Source: an uncultured Bacteroidales bacterium (GTDB lineage Bacteria; Bacteroidota; Bacteroidia; Bacteroidales; CAIXZF01). From it: DNA of 37,325 bases. Positions within the stretch are counted from its first letter, which is position 1, and each line of letters begins with the position of its first letter. The stretch lies in contig CAIXZF010000076.1 in assembly GCA_903923925.1 (NCBI GenBank), positions 1-37,325 on the forward strand, given 5' to 3'. The notes under the pieces were generated by a model that saw only the letters and a list, made by a program, of their open reading frames with translations, ran no database searches and had not been told where the DNA came from. Positions 1 to 7,801 of this stretch are shown piece by piece. The translations under genes and the position numbers were made by a program.

Positions 1-16
1 AGCAGAAGGCAGTAGA

Positions 17-129
17 AATTTTTTGCTGCAGAGTACTATTTGTAGCAAAGAGTGGCACCTAAAACGATTAGCCCTGTAGGGGCGACCCAACAATATCGAC
101 GGGCAACGCCCATCGTTTGCAGGAGGCAG
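17..129. repeat. 113-bp direct repeat, copy 1
   Basis: This copy matches 197-309 at an offset of exactly 180 bases with only two differences that I can find (34 T versus 214 C; 96 T versus 276 G). Inside it are a short CCCT-GT-AGGG hairpin and an imperfect hairpin CGACGGGC/GCCCATCG around AAC. The near identity implies recent duplication or gene-conversion-like homogenisation. Confidence 0.9.
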
Positions 130-196
130 AAGGCAGTTGGCAGGAGGCAGGAGGCAGAAAGCAGGTGGCAGAAGGCAGAAAGCAGGAGGCAGGAGC

Positions 197-309
197 AATT
201 TTTTGCTGCAGAGCACTATTTGTAGCAAAGAGTGGCACCTAAAACGATTAGCCCTGTAGGGGCGACCCAACAATAGCGACGGGCAACGCCCATCGTTTGC
301 AGGAGGCAG
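197..309. repeat. 113-bp direct repeat, copy 2
   Basis: This is the second copy of the unit at 17-129. A third, truncated copy (about 29 bases, with one substitution) starts at 384 and breaks off at 412, where the sequence passes through a heptamer unit into the palindrome at 420-457. The heptamer tracts sit between the copies and look like the junctions of a nested array. Confidence 0.9.
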
Positions 310-419
310 TTGGCAGGAGGCAGGAGGCAGGAGGCAGAAAGCAGAAAGCAGGTGGCAGGTGGCAGGTGGCAGGTGGCAGTAGAAATTTTTTGCTGCAGAG
401 CACTGTTTGTAGAAGGCAG

Positions 420-457
420 TCAACCCTGTTAGGGTTGCAAACCCCTAACAGGGTTGA
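420..457. repeat. Inverted repeat, 15-bp perfect stem
   Basis: Arms 420-434 and 443-457 are perfect reverse complements (TCAACCCTGTTAGGG) around an 8-base loop. The arm resembles that of the hairpin at 12270-12303 (AACCCTGTCGGGG), which also follows GGCAG heptamers. There is no T-tract next to the stem, so a dispersed-repeat palindrome is more likely than a dedicated terminator. Confidence 0.85.
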
Positions 458-505
458 TCCTTCATTTGTTGGAAGAAAGCGATATATAACAATTAATACA
501 AATAC

Positions 506-1801
506 ATTATCAAAAAGCATATTTTTATATTTCTGTTTTTAAATCTGTTATCAGTGAAACTCTGGTCGCAGGATACCATCCGTTACATGCATTACAATCT
601 GCTTAACTATGGGAATGGAGAGAATTTTTGTACGAATACCAACAACAATATTGATTTCAAAGAACAATGCCTCCGCACTATTATAAGCTATACCCATCCT
701 GAAATAGTGGCTGTAAATGAAATGAAAGCAGATGCAGCGTATATTCAACGTTTTCTTGACAACGTATTGAATATTGATGGAATAGGCTATTATCAGGCTG
801 CACAGATGACCAACTTTGCAAATGCCACAATAATTAATGCTTTTTATTATGATTCGCGCAAGATTGGTTTGAGAGCTCAGGATGTTGTGCTAACTCAGCC
901 AAGGGATATCAACATTTACAAAATGTATCTCAAAACCAATGATCTCGCCACTCAACATGATACAATATTCTTCTATCCTGTTGTTGCTCATTTAAAAGCC
1001 GGAGCAACTTCTGCTGATGAAACTCAACGACTTGCCCAGGCCAACCAACTAATGCAGTATCTGAGCCTTGCGTACCAGCCAGCTAATTTTTTTCTTTCGG
1101 GAGACTTTAACTTTTACAGCAGCAGCGAGGCCGCATTTCAGATTTTTACCAATTACAGCGACTCATTATTCCGTTTCCATGATCCGCTTAACCTGCCCGG
1201 AAGCTGGAATTCCAATGCTTCTTTTGCCTCAATTCATACCCAATCAACGCACAGAACTACTGTGGGTTGTGCGGCCAGCGGCGGACTCGACGACAGATTC
1301 GATTTCATACTTGTTTCGCAACAAATAATGTCTGGTGCCGGAAGGCTCAGAGCATTACCCGAAACATACAAAGCTCTGGGGCAGGATGGGCAGCATTTTA
1401 ACCTTTCGATAAACGAACCGCCTCAGAATCCTAATGCACCTCAGGATCTTGCTGATGCCCTCTATGGAAGTTCAGATCATCTGCCGGTTCTGATGGACCT
1501 TGTTTGCGATAAACCACTTGCCATCCCGGAGAATTCAGCAAATGCTATTCTTTCTGTTGAGTACAGCAATCCCTGCAGCCAGCAAATTTCACTTAAAATA
1601 AGTACATCAGCGGCTACCAATCTTTGCTATCAATTAATTGACAATTGCGCACAGATCGTACTCAGTGGCTCACTTGGCAGAATTAACGGCCTTTCTCAGC
1701 ACAACATTAACGTTAGTTCCCTGAAAAAGGGATATTACACTCTTCGGCTAAGTGACGGAAATACTACTGGTAAAAGTCTGAAAATCATTATCTTTCCTTA
1801 A
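506..1801 (+). CDS. Secreted endonuclease/exonuclease/phosphatase-family protein with T9SS sorting domain
   Basis: Probable secreted phosphohydrolase, nuclease-like, acting outside the cell. The EEP-fold signatures are visible: VNEMKAD (catalytic Glu), SGDFNFYSS (Asp/Asn) and SSDHLPVLMDL (terminal Asp-His). The last 80 or so residues form a type A T9SS C-terminal domain ending in a GYYTLRL strand and a KSLKIIIFP tail. The first standard start is GTG 554, but that would begin at VKLWSQDT, inside a signal peptide. The same frame is open upstream to the stop at 494-496 and encodes IIKKHIFIFLFLNLLSV before the likely cleavage at WSQ/D. No ATG exists in this stretch, so I place the start at ATT 506 (ATC 509 is the alternative), giving 431 residues. 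It converges on the TonB receptor gene and overlaps it by 14 bases. The fold and secretion route are firm; the substrate is unknown and the start is uncertain. Confidence 0.85.
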   Translation: MIKKHIFIFLFLNLLSVKLWSQDTIRYMHYNLLNYGNGENFCTNTNNNIDFKEQCLRTIISYTHPEIVAVNEMKADAAYIQRFLDNVLNIDGIGYYQAAQMTNFANATIINAFYYDSRKIGLRAQDVVLTQPRDINIYKMYLKTNDLATQHDTIFFYPVVAHLKAGATSADETQRLAQANQLMQYLSLAYQPANFFLSGDFNFYSSSEAAFQIFTNYSDSLFRFHDPLNLPGSWNSNASFASIHTQSTHRTTVGCAASGGLDDRFDFILVSQQIMSGAGRLRALPETYKALGQDGQHFNLSINEPPQNPNAPQDLADALYGSSDHLPVLMDLVCDKPLAIPENSANAILSVEYSNPCSQQISLKISTSAATNLCYQLIDNCAQIVLSGSLGRINGLSQHNINVSSLKKGYYTLRLSDGNTTGKSLKIIIFP

Positions 1802-4112
1802 GAGTAGCGATTCCAAAAGGAATTGTAAGTCCAAAAGTAACATTTCGTCCCATATTATAAACTCCGGCATATTTTAATCTGCTCAGATGATCATAATACT
1901 TTACGTTTGTAAGGTTTGATGCCGCGACAAATAGGGTCATTATCCGCTGCCCTATCCGCAGATCACTGCCAGTTCCCAGGCTGTATAAAACATAGGATCC
2001 GGTTTCTGTTTCAAACATATCATACCGATTTTGCTTCCAATACCAATCCCCACCAAAATACACATAAGGGTTTCTGAAAACTGATTTCCTGGCAGCTTCA
2101 ATATTCCAGCGAAAAACATGACGGGTATGCGTAGCAGGAATCCATGGAAGTGCTTCGCCCAGGCTCTTATTCTCACCTTCAACCAGGGAAATACTGTTTT
2201 CAAAATGAAAGTGGTCTTTGGGATGAATATCAACATTTGCTTCAAAACCTTTTAACACAGAATTTCCCTGCACAAACCGGTATACAGGATAATTCTGATT
2301 GCCGATTTTCCAGCTTTCGCTGCCAATGTTCCGCTGATAAATAAAATTATCAATTGTGTTGTAAAAGGCATCTACTGAAACCTGGTAATACTCTTCCGAA
2401 TAGGTAATATCACCATCAAATTGCAGACTTGTTTCTGCTTTCAGATTACTGTTTCCAACCTCATAGCGGAAGGTGCCCTCATGAACCCCGTTCGAGGCAA
2501 GTTCAGCTATATTAGGGGACCTGAACGCCCTTCCAACATTAAACTTTACATTAAACTTCTCCGAAAATTTATAGGTCATCCCGGTTGATCCTGAAACAGC
2601 CGAAAAATTCGAGGTAAAGTCACGCAAAATTGTATCCGATACAAAAGGAGTGTGTCCATAATACCTGCCTGTAAGCTCATCACCATGGACACTGCGGTGA
2701 TCAATACGTATACCTGCATTTAACGTTAGCTTTTTCATTGACTTTTTCGCATAAACAAAACCACCAAAATCCTTAGACTGATAATCGGGCACAAGAAATT
2801 CAACACCTTTGTTGACATTGCTCTGAAACATCCCTGAAATTCCATAAACTGCCTCAATTGAAGTACTTACAAGCTGCTGGTATTTTATATCTGCGGTAAT
2901 TGTTCCAAGCCTGAAAAACAAACCAGGCTCTGTTCTGCTATCAACATGTTCTTTTCTGTCGTTTAGCTGGTAACCAAAAGCAAGTTTTAATTGATCTTTT
3001 CCTACAATAATATTTGAAACGGAACTCAGTTTATGATGGATTACATGCTGAAACGGAAGATCCGGTTTTCTGCCCTTAAGTATATTATCGGGTACTATCT
3101 GTCCACCTGCATCTACAAATTTATTCGTAGCAGAATCCCTCTCACCTTCAACTATTCCAATATGCGTATCGAAAATGCTGTAATGGAAATGCGAGTAGCC
3201 CCAGCGCTTATTCAGACCCGCCATCAAACCGGCATTCGTCTCATTATAGCCTGAATTGTAAACATATTCATCCGGTGTTCTGTAACTGGCCGAACTTTTC
3301 ACTGATCCTCTCACCCTCCAGATAAATCCGTTTACATTGCCCTCATTCATCAACGAATTGGAAGTCAACAGATTATTCGAAGACAAAGAACTGCCGAATT
3401 CGCCTCCAATTGTTCCTCTCATGGCAGGAATTGGTTCGAGGATGTTTATAACTCCTCCCATTGCATCCGATCCGTAAAATAAACTTGCCGGACCTTTAAG
3501 AACCTCAATTCTGTCGGCAGAGAACTGGTCTATTTCTATCCCATGCTCATCACCCCATTGATTTCCTTCCTGCCTCGTTCCCTCGCTTATTGTAACTACA
3601 CGGTTATACCCTAATCCCCGGATTACAGGTTTGGAAATGCTCCCTCCACTCGTTACCTGAGAGATGCCAGGAATATTCGCAAGGGCATCAATAATATTCG
3701 AAGAAGGCGTTGTCTGTAGTTCTCTCTTGTCGATTGGAACAATTGTTACACTTGTCCTTGAATTATCGCTCGATAAAGCACTTCCGGTTATTACAACTCC
3801 TTTAGCCTCAATGGCACTCATTTTCAATTTGAAATCCCGGGCTGTAACTGTGGCAAAATCTACTACTTCGTCGATAGTTATATATCCAATATACTTTACT
3901 TCAATAATAAACTTTGCAGGCGGTAGATTCCCAATTTTATATACTCCATTAAGATCAGTTGTTACTCCCGATTTCAGATCCGGAATATATACAATTGCAC
4001 CAATAAGTGCTTCGCCGGTTTTGTCGTCCGTTATTTTTCCACTAATGGAATTCTGTGCACTAACTATTTTAATAGCCAGCACACATATTAATAATAAATA
4101 TCTGATTTTCAT
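1788..4112 (-). CDS. TonB-dependent outer-membrane receptor with CarboxypepD_reg-like domain
   Basis: Outer-membrane active transporter of 774 residues. A signal peptide (residues 1-19, ending VSAQ) is followed by a carboxypeptidase-regulatory-like beta-sandwich (about 20-100), a plug domain, and a 22-strand-type barrel ending in a short aromatic/hydrophobic segment. The plug carries the classic IEVLKGPASLFYGSDAMGG stretch, and just before it GNQWGDEHGIEID, a His/Asp/Glu-rich segment I associate with metal-type receptors. The ligand remains an inference. It does not pair with a SusD-like lipoprotein, so it is not a polysaccharide-utilisation SusC. Its 3' end overlaps the convergent secreted nuclease by 14 bases, and an intrinsic terminator separates it from the Spy-like gene upstream. 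Confidence 0.93.
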   Translation of the reverse strand: MKIRYLLLICVLAIKIVSAQNSISGKITDDKTGEALIGAIVYIPDLKSGVTTDLNGVYKIGNLPPAKFIIEVKYIGYITIDEVVDFATVTARDFKLKMSAIEAKGVVITGSALSSDNSRTSVTIVPIDKRELQTTPSSNIIDALANIPGISQVTSGGSISKPVIRGLGYNRVVTISEGTRQEGNQWGDEHGIEIDQFSADRIEVLKGPASLFYGSDAMGGVINILEPIPAMRGTIGGEFGSSLSSNNLLTSNSLMNEGNVNGFIWRVRGSVKSSASYRTPDEYVYNSGYNETNAGLMAGLNKRWGYSHFHYSIFDTHIGIVEGERDSATNKFVDAGGQIVPDNILKGRKPDLPFQHVIHHKLSSVSNIIVGKDQLKLAFGYQLNDRKEHVDSRTEPGLFFRLGTITADIKYQQLVSTSIEAVYGISGMFQSNVNKGVEFLVPDYQSKDFGGFVYAKKSMKKLTLNAGIRIDHRSVHGDELTGRYYGHTPFVSDTILRDFTSNFSAVSGSTGMTYKFSEKFNVKFNVGRAFRSPNIAELASNGVHEGTFRYEVGNSNLKAETSLQFDGDITYSEEYYQVSVDAFYNTIDNFIYQRNIGSESWKIGNQNYPVYRFVQGNSVLKGFEANVDIHPKDHFHFENSISLVEGENKSLGEALPWIPATHTRHVFRWNIEAARKSVFRNPYVYFGGDWYWKQNRYDMFETETGSYVLYSLGTGSDLRIGQRIMTLFVAASNLTNVKYYDHLSRLKYAGVYNMGRNVTFGLTIPFGIATLKER

Positions 4113-4133
4113 TATACTACGATCTTTAAGTTC

Positions 4134-4170
4134 AAAAAAAAGAGGATTTCCTATCAGGAAATCCTCTTTT
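4134..4170 (-). terminator. Intrinsic terminator of the Spy/CpxP-like gene
   Basis: A perfect 14-bp stem (4138-4151 with 4157-4170) around a 5-base loop is followed, on the minus strand, by a run of eight T (complement of 4134-4141). It lies 31 bases after the stop of the minus-strand gene ending at 4201 and just before the TonB receptor start, so it should limit read-through between them. The plus-strand reading has only four T at the stem base, so the minus direction is preferred. Confidence 0.85.
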
Positions 4171-4200
4171 CAATTATTTCGCTATCCGATTAAGCGGAAA

Positions 4201-4692
4201 TTATTTTGTTGGCTCTACCTTTTTGTCTTCAGCAGGTTTCTGCTCAGGTCTTGGAGGAGGTGTTGTGTACAATTTCCATTGTTCCGGAGACATAACTTTC
4301 TGAATATCTTCTCTTAATTTCAATACCCTTGTTTTTGAAGCTTCTTTAAACTTCTCCATGTCGGTCTTGGAAAGTTCTTTATCGATTTCAGCTTGTTTGA
4401 ATGAAGCAGTATGAATATCGGTCAATTTCTTTTTCTGCTCTGCAGTAAGATCTTTTACTCTTTCTGAAATACGGGTAATTGCCTGTGCTGCACGCTCCTC
4501 AGCGGTTGGACCTTTTCCCATCTGGCCCTGCATAGGGGTTGCCGGAGTTGCTGGTGCTGCTGGTGTAGCTTTTACCGCTGTAGTTTCTTTTTTAGCCGGA
4601 GCCTCTTCTTTTTTTGTTTTGTCTTGCGCATAAACAGTACCCATTGTCAACACGAATGCTGCTAGGATTGATGTTAAGATTACTTTTTTCAT
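4201..4692 (-). CDS. Periplasmic Spy/CpxP-like (LTXXQ motif) protein
   Basis: Small exported protein of 163 residues, probably periplasmic. The start is placed at the Met opening MKKVILTSILAAFVLTMGTV, because this gives a textbook signal peptide ending VYAQ; a longer frame upstream adds 17 unlikely residues. The mature part has a Lys/Ala/Pro-rich linker, then two helical segments with LTAEQKKKL and MSPEQWKLY, the LTxxQ/SPEQ signatures of Spy/CpxP-like proteins, and a Pro/Lys-rich tail. Family members bind unfolded or metal-stressed proteins in the periplasm; this role is inferred by similarity. A downstream intrinsic terminator and a possible own promoter suggest a monocistronic unit. Confidence 0.8.
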   Translation of the reverse strand: MKKVILTSILAAFVLTMGTVYAQDKTKKEEAPAKKETTAVKATPAAPATPATPMQGQMGKGPTAEERAAQAITRISERVKDLTAEQKKKLTDIHTASFKQAEIDKELSKTDMEKFKEASKTRVLKLREDIQKVMSPEQWKLYTTPPPRPEQKPAEDKKVEPTK

Positions 4693-4743
4693 TTGAAGAA
4701 ATTTAATGATTGAACTTAATTTTTCGTATGTGTTAGATTGCAA

Positions 4744-4764
4744 TTAAAAATCGTGCCAAAAATA
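4744..4764 (-). promoter_or_regulatory. Candidate promoter of the Spy/CpxP-like gene
   Basis: On the minus strand, TATTTTTG (4757-4764) is an exact match to the Bacteroidota -7 box TAnnTTTG, but no -33 TTG lies at the expected distance. Overlapping it is TTGGCACG (4752-4759), a perfect sigma-54 -24 element, followed by ATTT and then TTAA where TTGC is expected. Either reading starts transcription roughly 40-60 bases before the ATG. I cannot choose between them. Confidence 0.35.
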
Positions 4765-4941
4765 TTTTCCGATGATTCTGTTGTCATCTTATCAGAATTA
4801 ACAAAAAAAGTCTTTGAATTGTTTCAGCAAACGAAGTTAATTCATAATTGTTTTAAATAATTTCACAATTGCCTGATTTTAACAAATTTTAGGAAATCAA
4901 TGCATGAATCCTCGCTTCGTTTAGAAATGCAGAATATTGAA

Positions 4942-5619
4942 TTATTTCTGCTCTGACTCGGCATTAAGAACAGCCCCATCGATAAAAGAATAAAACTCCA
5001 TAGATGCCTTGTACGTTTCCACACAGAAATCCATGAATTTTTCGGAAACTGCTACTTCATCTTTACAGTTTCTGCCAACAAGGTAATGCTTGTACTTTAA
5101 AAGTTCGATATGCGGATGTGCCGGATCATATCCTTTAGGCGCTTTTTTCAGCTTCCCCTCATTGTAAAGTTCTCTAAAGCATGATTTAAAGGATTTCGAT
5201 GAAATCAAACTTTCCAGCGTATGACCATTATAATGTATTTCCTGCCGGATAGCCTTCAAAACTTCGGGCGCAGGATCGTACATACCTCCGCCCACAAAGG
5301 TTTCACCAGCCTGCAAATGAATATAAAACATGCATTTTTTTGGCTGTCCTCCCCTGCTTACTATTGCTGCCATATGCGATTTATAAGGTTCTTTATTCGG
5401 CGAAAATCTTACATCACGGTAAATCCTGTACAAGCATTTTGCAGGATCCTGCACAGGAAGCGTCTCAAATTTATTCACCCTCAGCATAAAAGCCGTCAGA
5501 AAATCAATGAATTCATTCCTTGCGCTTATGTAACGCTTCTTATTCGTATCGAACCAGATTTTGTTGTTGTTATCCTTAATTTCTGTCAGAAATTCATATG
5601 TTGACTCTGAAATTTTCAT
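4942..5619 (-). CDS. DUF2461 family protein (TIGR02453-type)
   Basis: Cytoplasmic protein of 225 residues, full length for the family. It opens with TYEFLTEIKDNNNKIWFDTNK, followed by RIYRDVRFSPNKEPYK and a FVGGGMYDPAPEVLKAIRQE segment, the conserved blocks of DUF2461. No biochemical role is established for the family that I know of. No signal peptide or membrane segment is present. It is transcribed divergently from the thioredoxin-domain gene at 5731, with 111 bases between them, and is followed by a 249-base gap before the Spy-like gene. Confidence 0.88.
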   Translation of the reverse strand: MKISESTYEFLTEIKDNNNKIWFDTNKKRYISARNEFIDFLTAFMLRVNKFETLPVQDPAKCLYRIYRDVRFSPNKEPYKSHMAAIVSRGGQPKKCMFYIHLQAGETFVGGGMYDPAPEVLKAIRQEIHYNGHTLESLISSKSFKSCFRELYNEGKLKKAPKGYDPAHPHIELLKYKHYLVGRNCKDEVAVSEKFMDFCVETYKASMEFYSFIDGAVLNAESEQK

Positions 5620-5730
5620 GTTTTCTTACTGTTATTTTTTACATTTTATGTATTGATATGGTATTGCACTTCAATACAGTTTGTTCGAATCCCAAAATTA
5701 TATAAACAATAAGCAACCCAAACTTGTTCC

Positions 5731-7761
5731 ATGAAAATAAAAACGAAGATGTCGCGTCTACTCACCGAAACCAGTCCCTATCTGCTCCAGCATGCCCGCA
5801 ATCCTGTTGATTGGCATCCCTGGGGCCAGGAAGCTCTTGCAAAAGCAGCTCTCGAGAACAAACCTCTTATCATCAGCATTGGATATTCTGCCTGCCATTG
5901 GTGTCATGTGATGGAGAAAGAGTCCTTTATGAATAATGATATTGCAGAGCTGATGAACGAAAATTTTGTTTGCATTAAAATCGACAGGGAGGAAAGACCT
6001 GATATTGATATGATTTATATGCATGCAATTCAGTTGATACAGGGACAGGGCGGGTGGCCGCTGAATGTTTTTGCACTTCCGGATGGAAGTCCATTTTATG
6101 GCGGAACCTATTTTCGTAAGGAAACATGGACCAGCATCCTGCTGAATGTCAGCCGGATCTATAAAGAAACACCGGAAGAGCTCATTTCCCAGGCCAAGGC
6201 TATTCGTTCCGGACTTAAATCAGAGAATTTGTTTTCTGCCGGAAACAGCAATAATACAGCAACGAATCAGCAACTTACTGATTGTGTTCGTGCTCTGGCA
6301 AGGCAATTTGATAGTGTTGAAGGCGGTTTTAGCGGTGCACCAAAATTCCCGATGCCTGTAAATTTCCTCTTTCTGCTTCGCTACTACAGGTTTACCAATG
6401 ACGAATCTGTTCTGAGTTTTGCTGAAACAAGCCTTCGCAAAATGGCCATGGGTGGCATTTACGATCAAATAAGAGGCGGTTTCGCAAGATACTCCACCGA
6501 CAACTTCTGGAAGGTTCCGCACTTCGAAAAAATGCTTTACGACAATGCACAACTTATCAGCCTCTATTCCGAAGCCTGGCAGCTCACAAAAAAGGATCTT
6601 TACAAAAACGTCGTATATGAATGCATGAATTTTGTTGATGCTGAATTACGTTCACCTGAAAAGATGTTCTGGTCGGCTCTGGATGCCGACAGCGAAGGAA
6701 GGGAAGGTTATTTCTATACCTGGAAAAAGGATGAGATTGTAAGTGTTCTGGGTGATGATGCCGATTTGTTTTGCTTTTATTATGAGGTTGAAGCTGAAGG
6801 ACAATGGGATGATATGCGGAATATCCTTCTCCGTAAACAGGATTTGGAAACCCTTGCAAAACAGAATGATTTTGATCTTGCCACTATTTCAGAAGTAATT
6901 GAAAACTCGAAGAAACGCTTGCTGGAAGTTCGCAACAAACGTATTCATCCGGGCCTCGACTTTAAGGTGCTTACCTCCTGGAATGCCCTGATGATTAAGG
7001 CCTGCTTCGATGCATATAAGGCATTTCATGAACCCCTTTTCCTTGAAATGGGCCAAGAAGCTCTGGATGCATTGCTTAAAAATATGCTAAGTGATGGTCG
7101 TCATCTTTTCCACCGTTACGCTAAAGGACAAGCTGGAATACCCGCCTTTCTGGATGATTATGCACTCCTCATTTCAGCACTTCTCTCCCACCCCTGCGAT
7201 CAGGAAAATTACTACCTGAAACTTGCCGGAATACTCACCGACGAAACTCTCCGCAAATTCTATGATGAAACAAGCGGAATGTGCTGGTACACCTCCTCTG
7301 AAAGCGAGCAGCTTATCACCCGGAAAATGGAGATAACCGATAATGTCATTCCTGCCTCAAATTCGGTAATGGCAAGAGCTTTATTCAGCCTCGGGCAGGT
7401 TTTTAACAATGAGCATTACCTGGAAATTTCAAATTCTATGTTGCAGAATGTCACCAATAAACTTCTGCAATTTCCTTCATCATTTTCGAATTGGGGCACA
7501 CTCTTGCTGGAAAATCTTTTTCCCTATTACATAGTTGCCGTAGTTGGACCAAATTACCAGGAAGTTCTGAATGAGCTCCATTCACATTACCTGCCAAACA
7601 CTATCCTGATCGGCTCTGAGAATGATAGCAACGAGCTGGACTTCCTCAAAAACCGTTTCACCAATGACAAAACAATGATCCATATTTGTACCGCTAAAGG
7701 CTGTATTCTTCCTACAGATTCCATTCCCGAAGCCCTGCAACTGCTTTCTGAAGCGGATTAA
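5731..7761 (+). CDS. Thioredoxin-domain protein of the YyaL/SSP411 (DUF255) family
   Basis: Cytoplasmic protein of 676 residues, the normal length of the YyaL/spermatogenesis-associated protein 20 family. The N-terminal 170 residues form a thioredoxin-like domain with the motif SACHWCHVM (Cys55, Cys58), preceded by the signature [18 protein letters not shown]. The rest is an (alpha/alpha)6-barrel like that of cellobiose epimerases and similar enzymes, including [20 protein letters not shown]. The biological role is not settled. ATG 5731 is used; Met7 (5749) is also possible. It is followed after 40 bases by the GT-C-like gene, which has its own -7-like box. Confidence 0.93.
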   Translation: MKIKTKMSRLLTETSPYLLQHARNPVDWHPWGQEALAKAALENKPLIISIGYSACHWCHVMEKESFMNNDIAELMNENFVCIKIDREERPDIDMIYMHAIQLIQGQGGWPLNVFALPDGSPFYGGTYFRKETWTSILLNVSRIYKETPEELISQAKAIRSGLKSENLFSAGNSNNTATNQQLTDCVRALARQFDSVEGGFSGAPKFPMPVNFLFLLRYYRFTNDESVLSFAETSLRKMAMGGIYDQIRGGFARYSTDNFWKVPHFEKMLYDNAQLISLYSEAWQLTKKDLYKNVVYECMNFVDAELRSPEKMFWSALDADSEGREGYFYTWKKDEIVSVLGDDADLFCFYYEVEAEGQWDDMRNILLRKQDLETLAKQNDFDLATISEVIENSKKRLLEVRNKRIHPGLDFKVLTSWNALMIKACFDAYKAFHEPLFLEMGQEALDALLKNMLSDGRHLFHRYAKGQAGIPAFLDDYALLISALLSHPCDQENYYLKLAGILTDETLRKFYDETSGMCWYTSSESEQLITRKMEITDNVIPASNSVMARALFSLGQVFNNEHYLEISNSMLQNVTNKLLQFPSSFSNWGTLLLENLFPYYIVAVVGPNYQEVLNELHSHYLPNTILIGSENDSNELDFLKNRFTNDKTMIHICTAKGCILPTDSIPEALQLLSEAD

Positions 7762-7765
7762 ACGC

Positions 7766-7773
7766 TATATTTG
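7766..7773 (+). promoter_or_regulatory. Candidate -7 box (TAnnTTTG)
   Basis: TATATTTG is an exact match to the Bacteroidota -7 consensus in the 40-base gap before the GT-C-like gene, with the box ending 28 bases before ATG 7802. No convincing -33 TTG is seen at the usual 19-21 base spacing, so this is only a candidate. Confidence 0.35.
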
Positions 7774-7801
7774 AACTTCTAATTTCAACATACCTTCTGC
7801 T

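Larger units (their letters stand above)
1..419. repeat. Heptamer-repeat region (GGCAGRR units) with embedded direct repeats
   Basis: Tracts at about 1-14, 119-196 and 299-382 are built from 7-base units GGCAGGA, GGCAGAA, GGCAGTT and GGCAGGT, with occasional 6- or 8-base slips. Because the unit is not a multiple of three and lacks stops, every frame stays open and gives low-complexity translations rich in Leu-Pro-Pro-Ala-Ser-Cys on the minus strand. These are not genes. The same units recur at 12238-12264 beside a similar palindrome, so this is a dispersed composite element. I see no transposase, and similar tracts are common between genes in environmental Bacteroidota. Confidence 0.85.

Noticed and set aside
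1-419. Possible CRISPR array
   Set aside because: Units are over 100 bases with only two full copies, the interval is itself repetitive, and no cas gene is present.
248-542. Open frames on both strands (81 and 90 residues)
   Set aside because: They are translations of the 7-base repeat and palindrome. Composition is low-complexity and every frame is open for the same reason.
3664-4317. 217-residue plus-strand open frame
   Set aside because: It lies antisense to the TonB receptor and the Spy-like gene, crosses a terminator, and has no recognisable domain.
4752-4759. Calling TTGGCACG plus the later TTGCA a normal sigma-54 promoter
   Set aside because: The spacing between the two elements is eight bases rather than four, so it does not fit the -24/-12 geometry.
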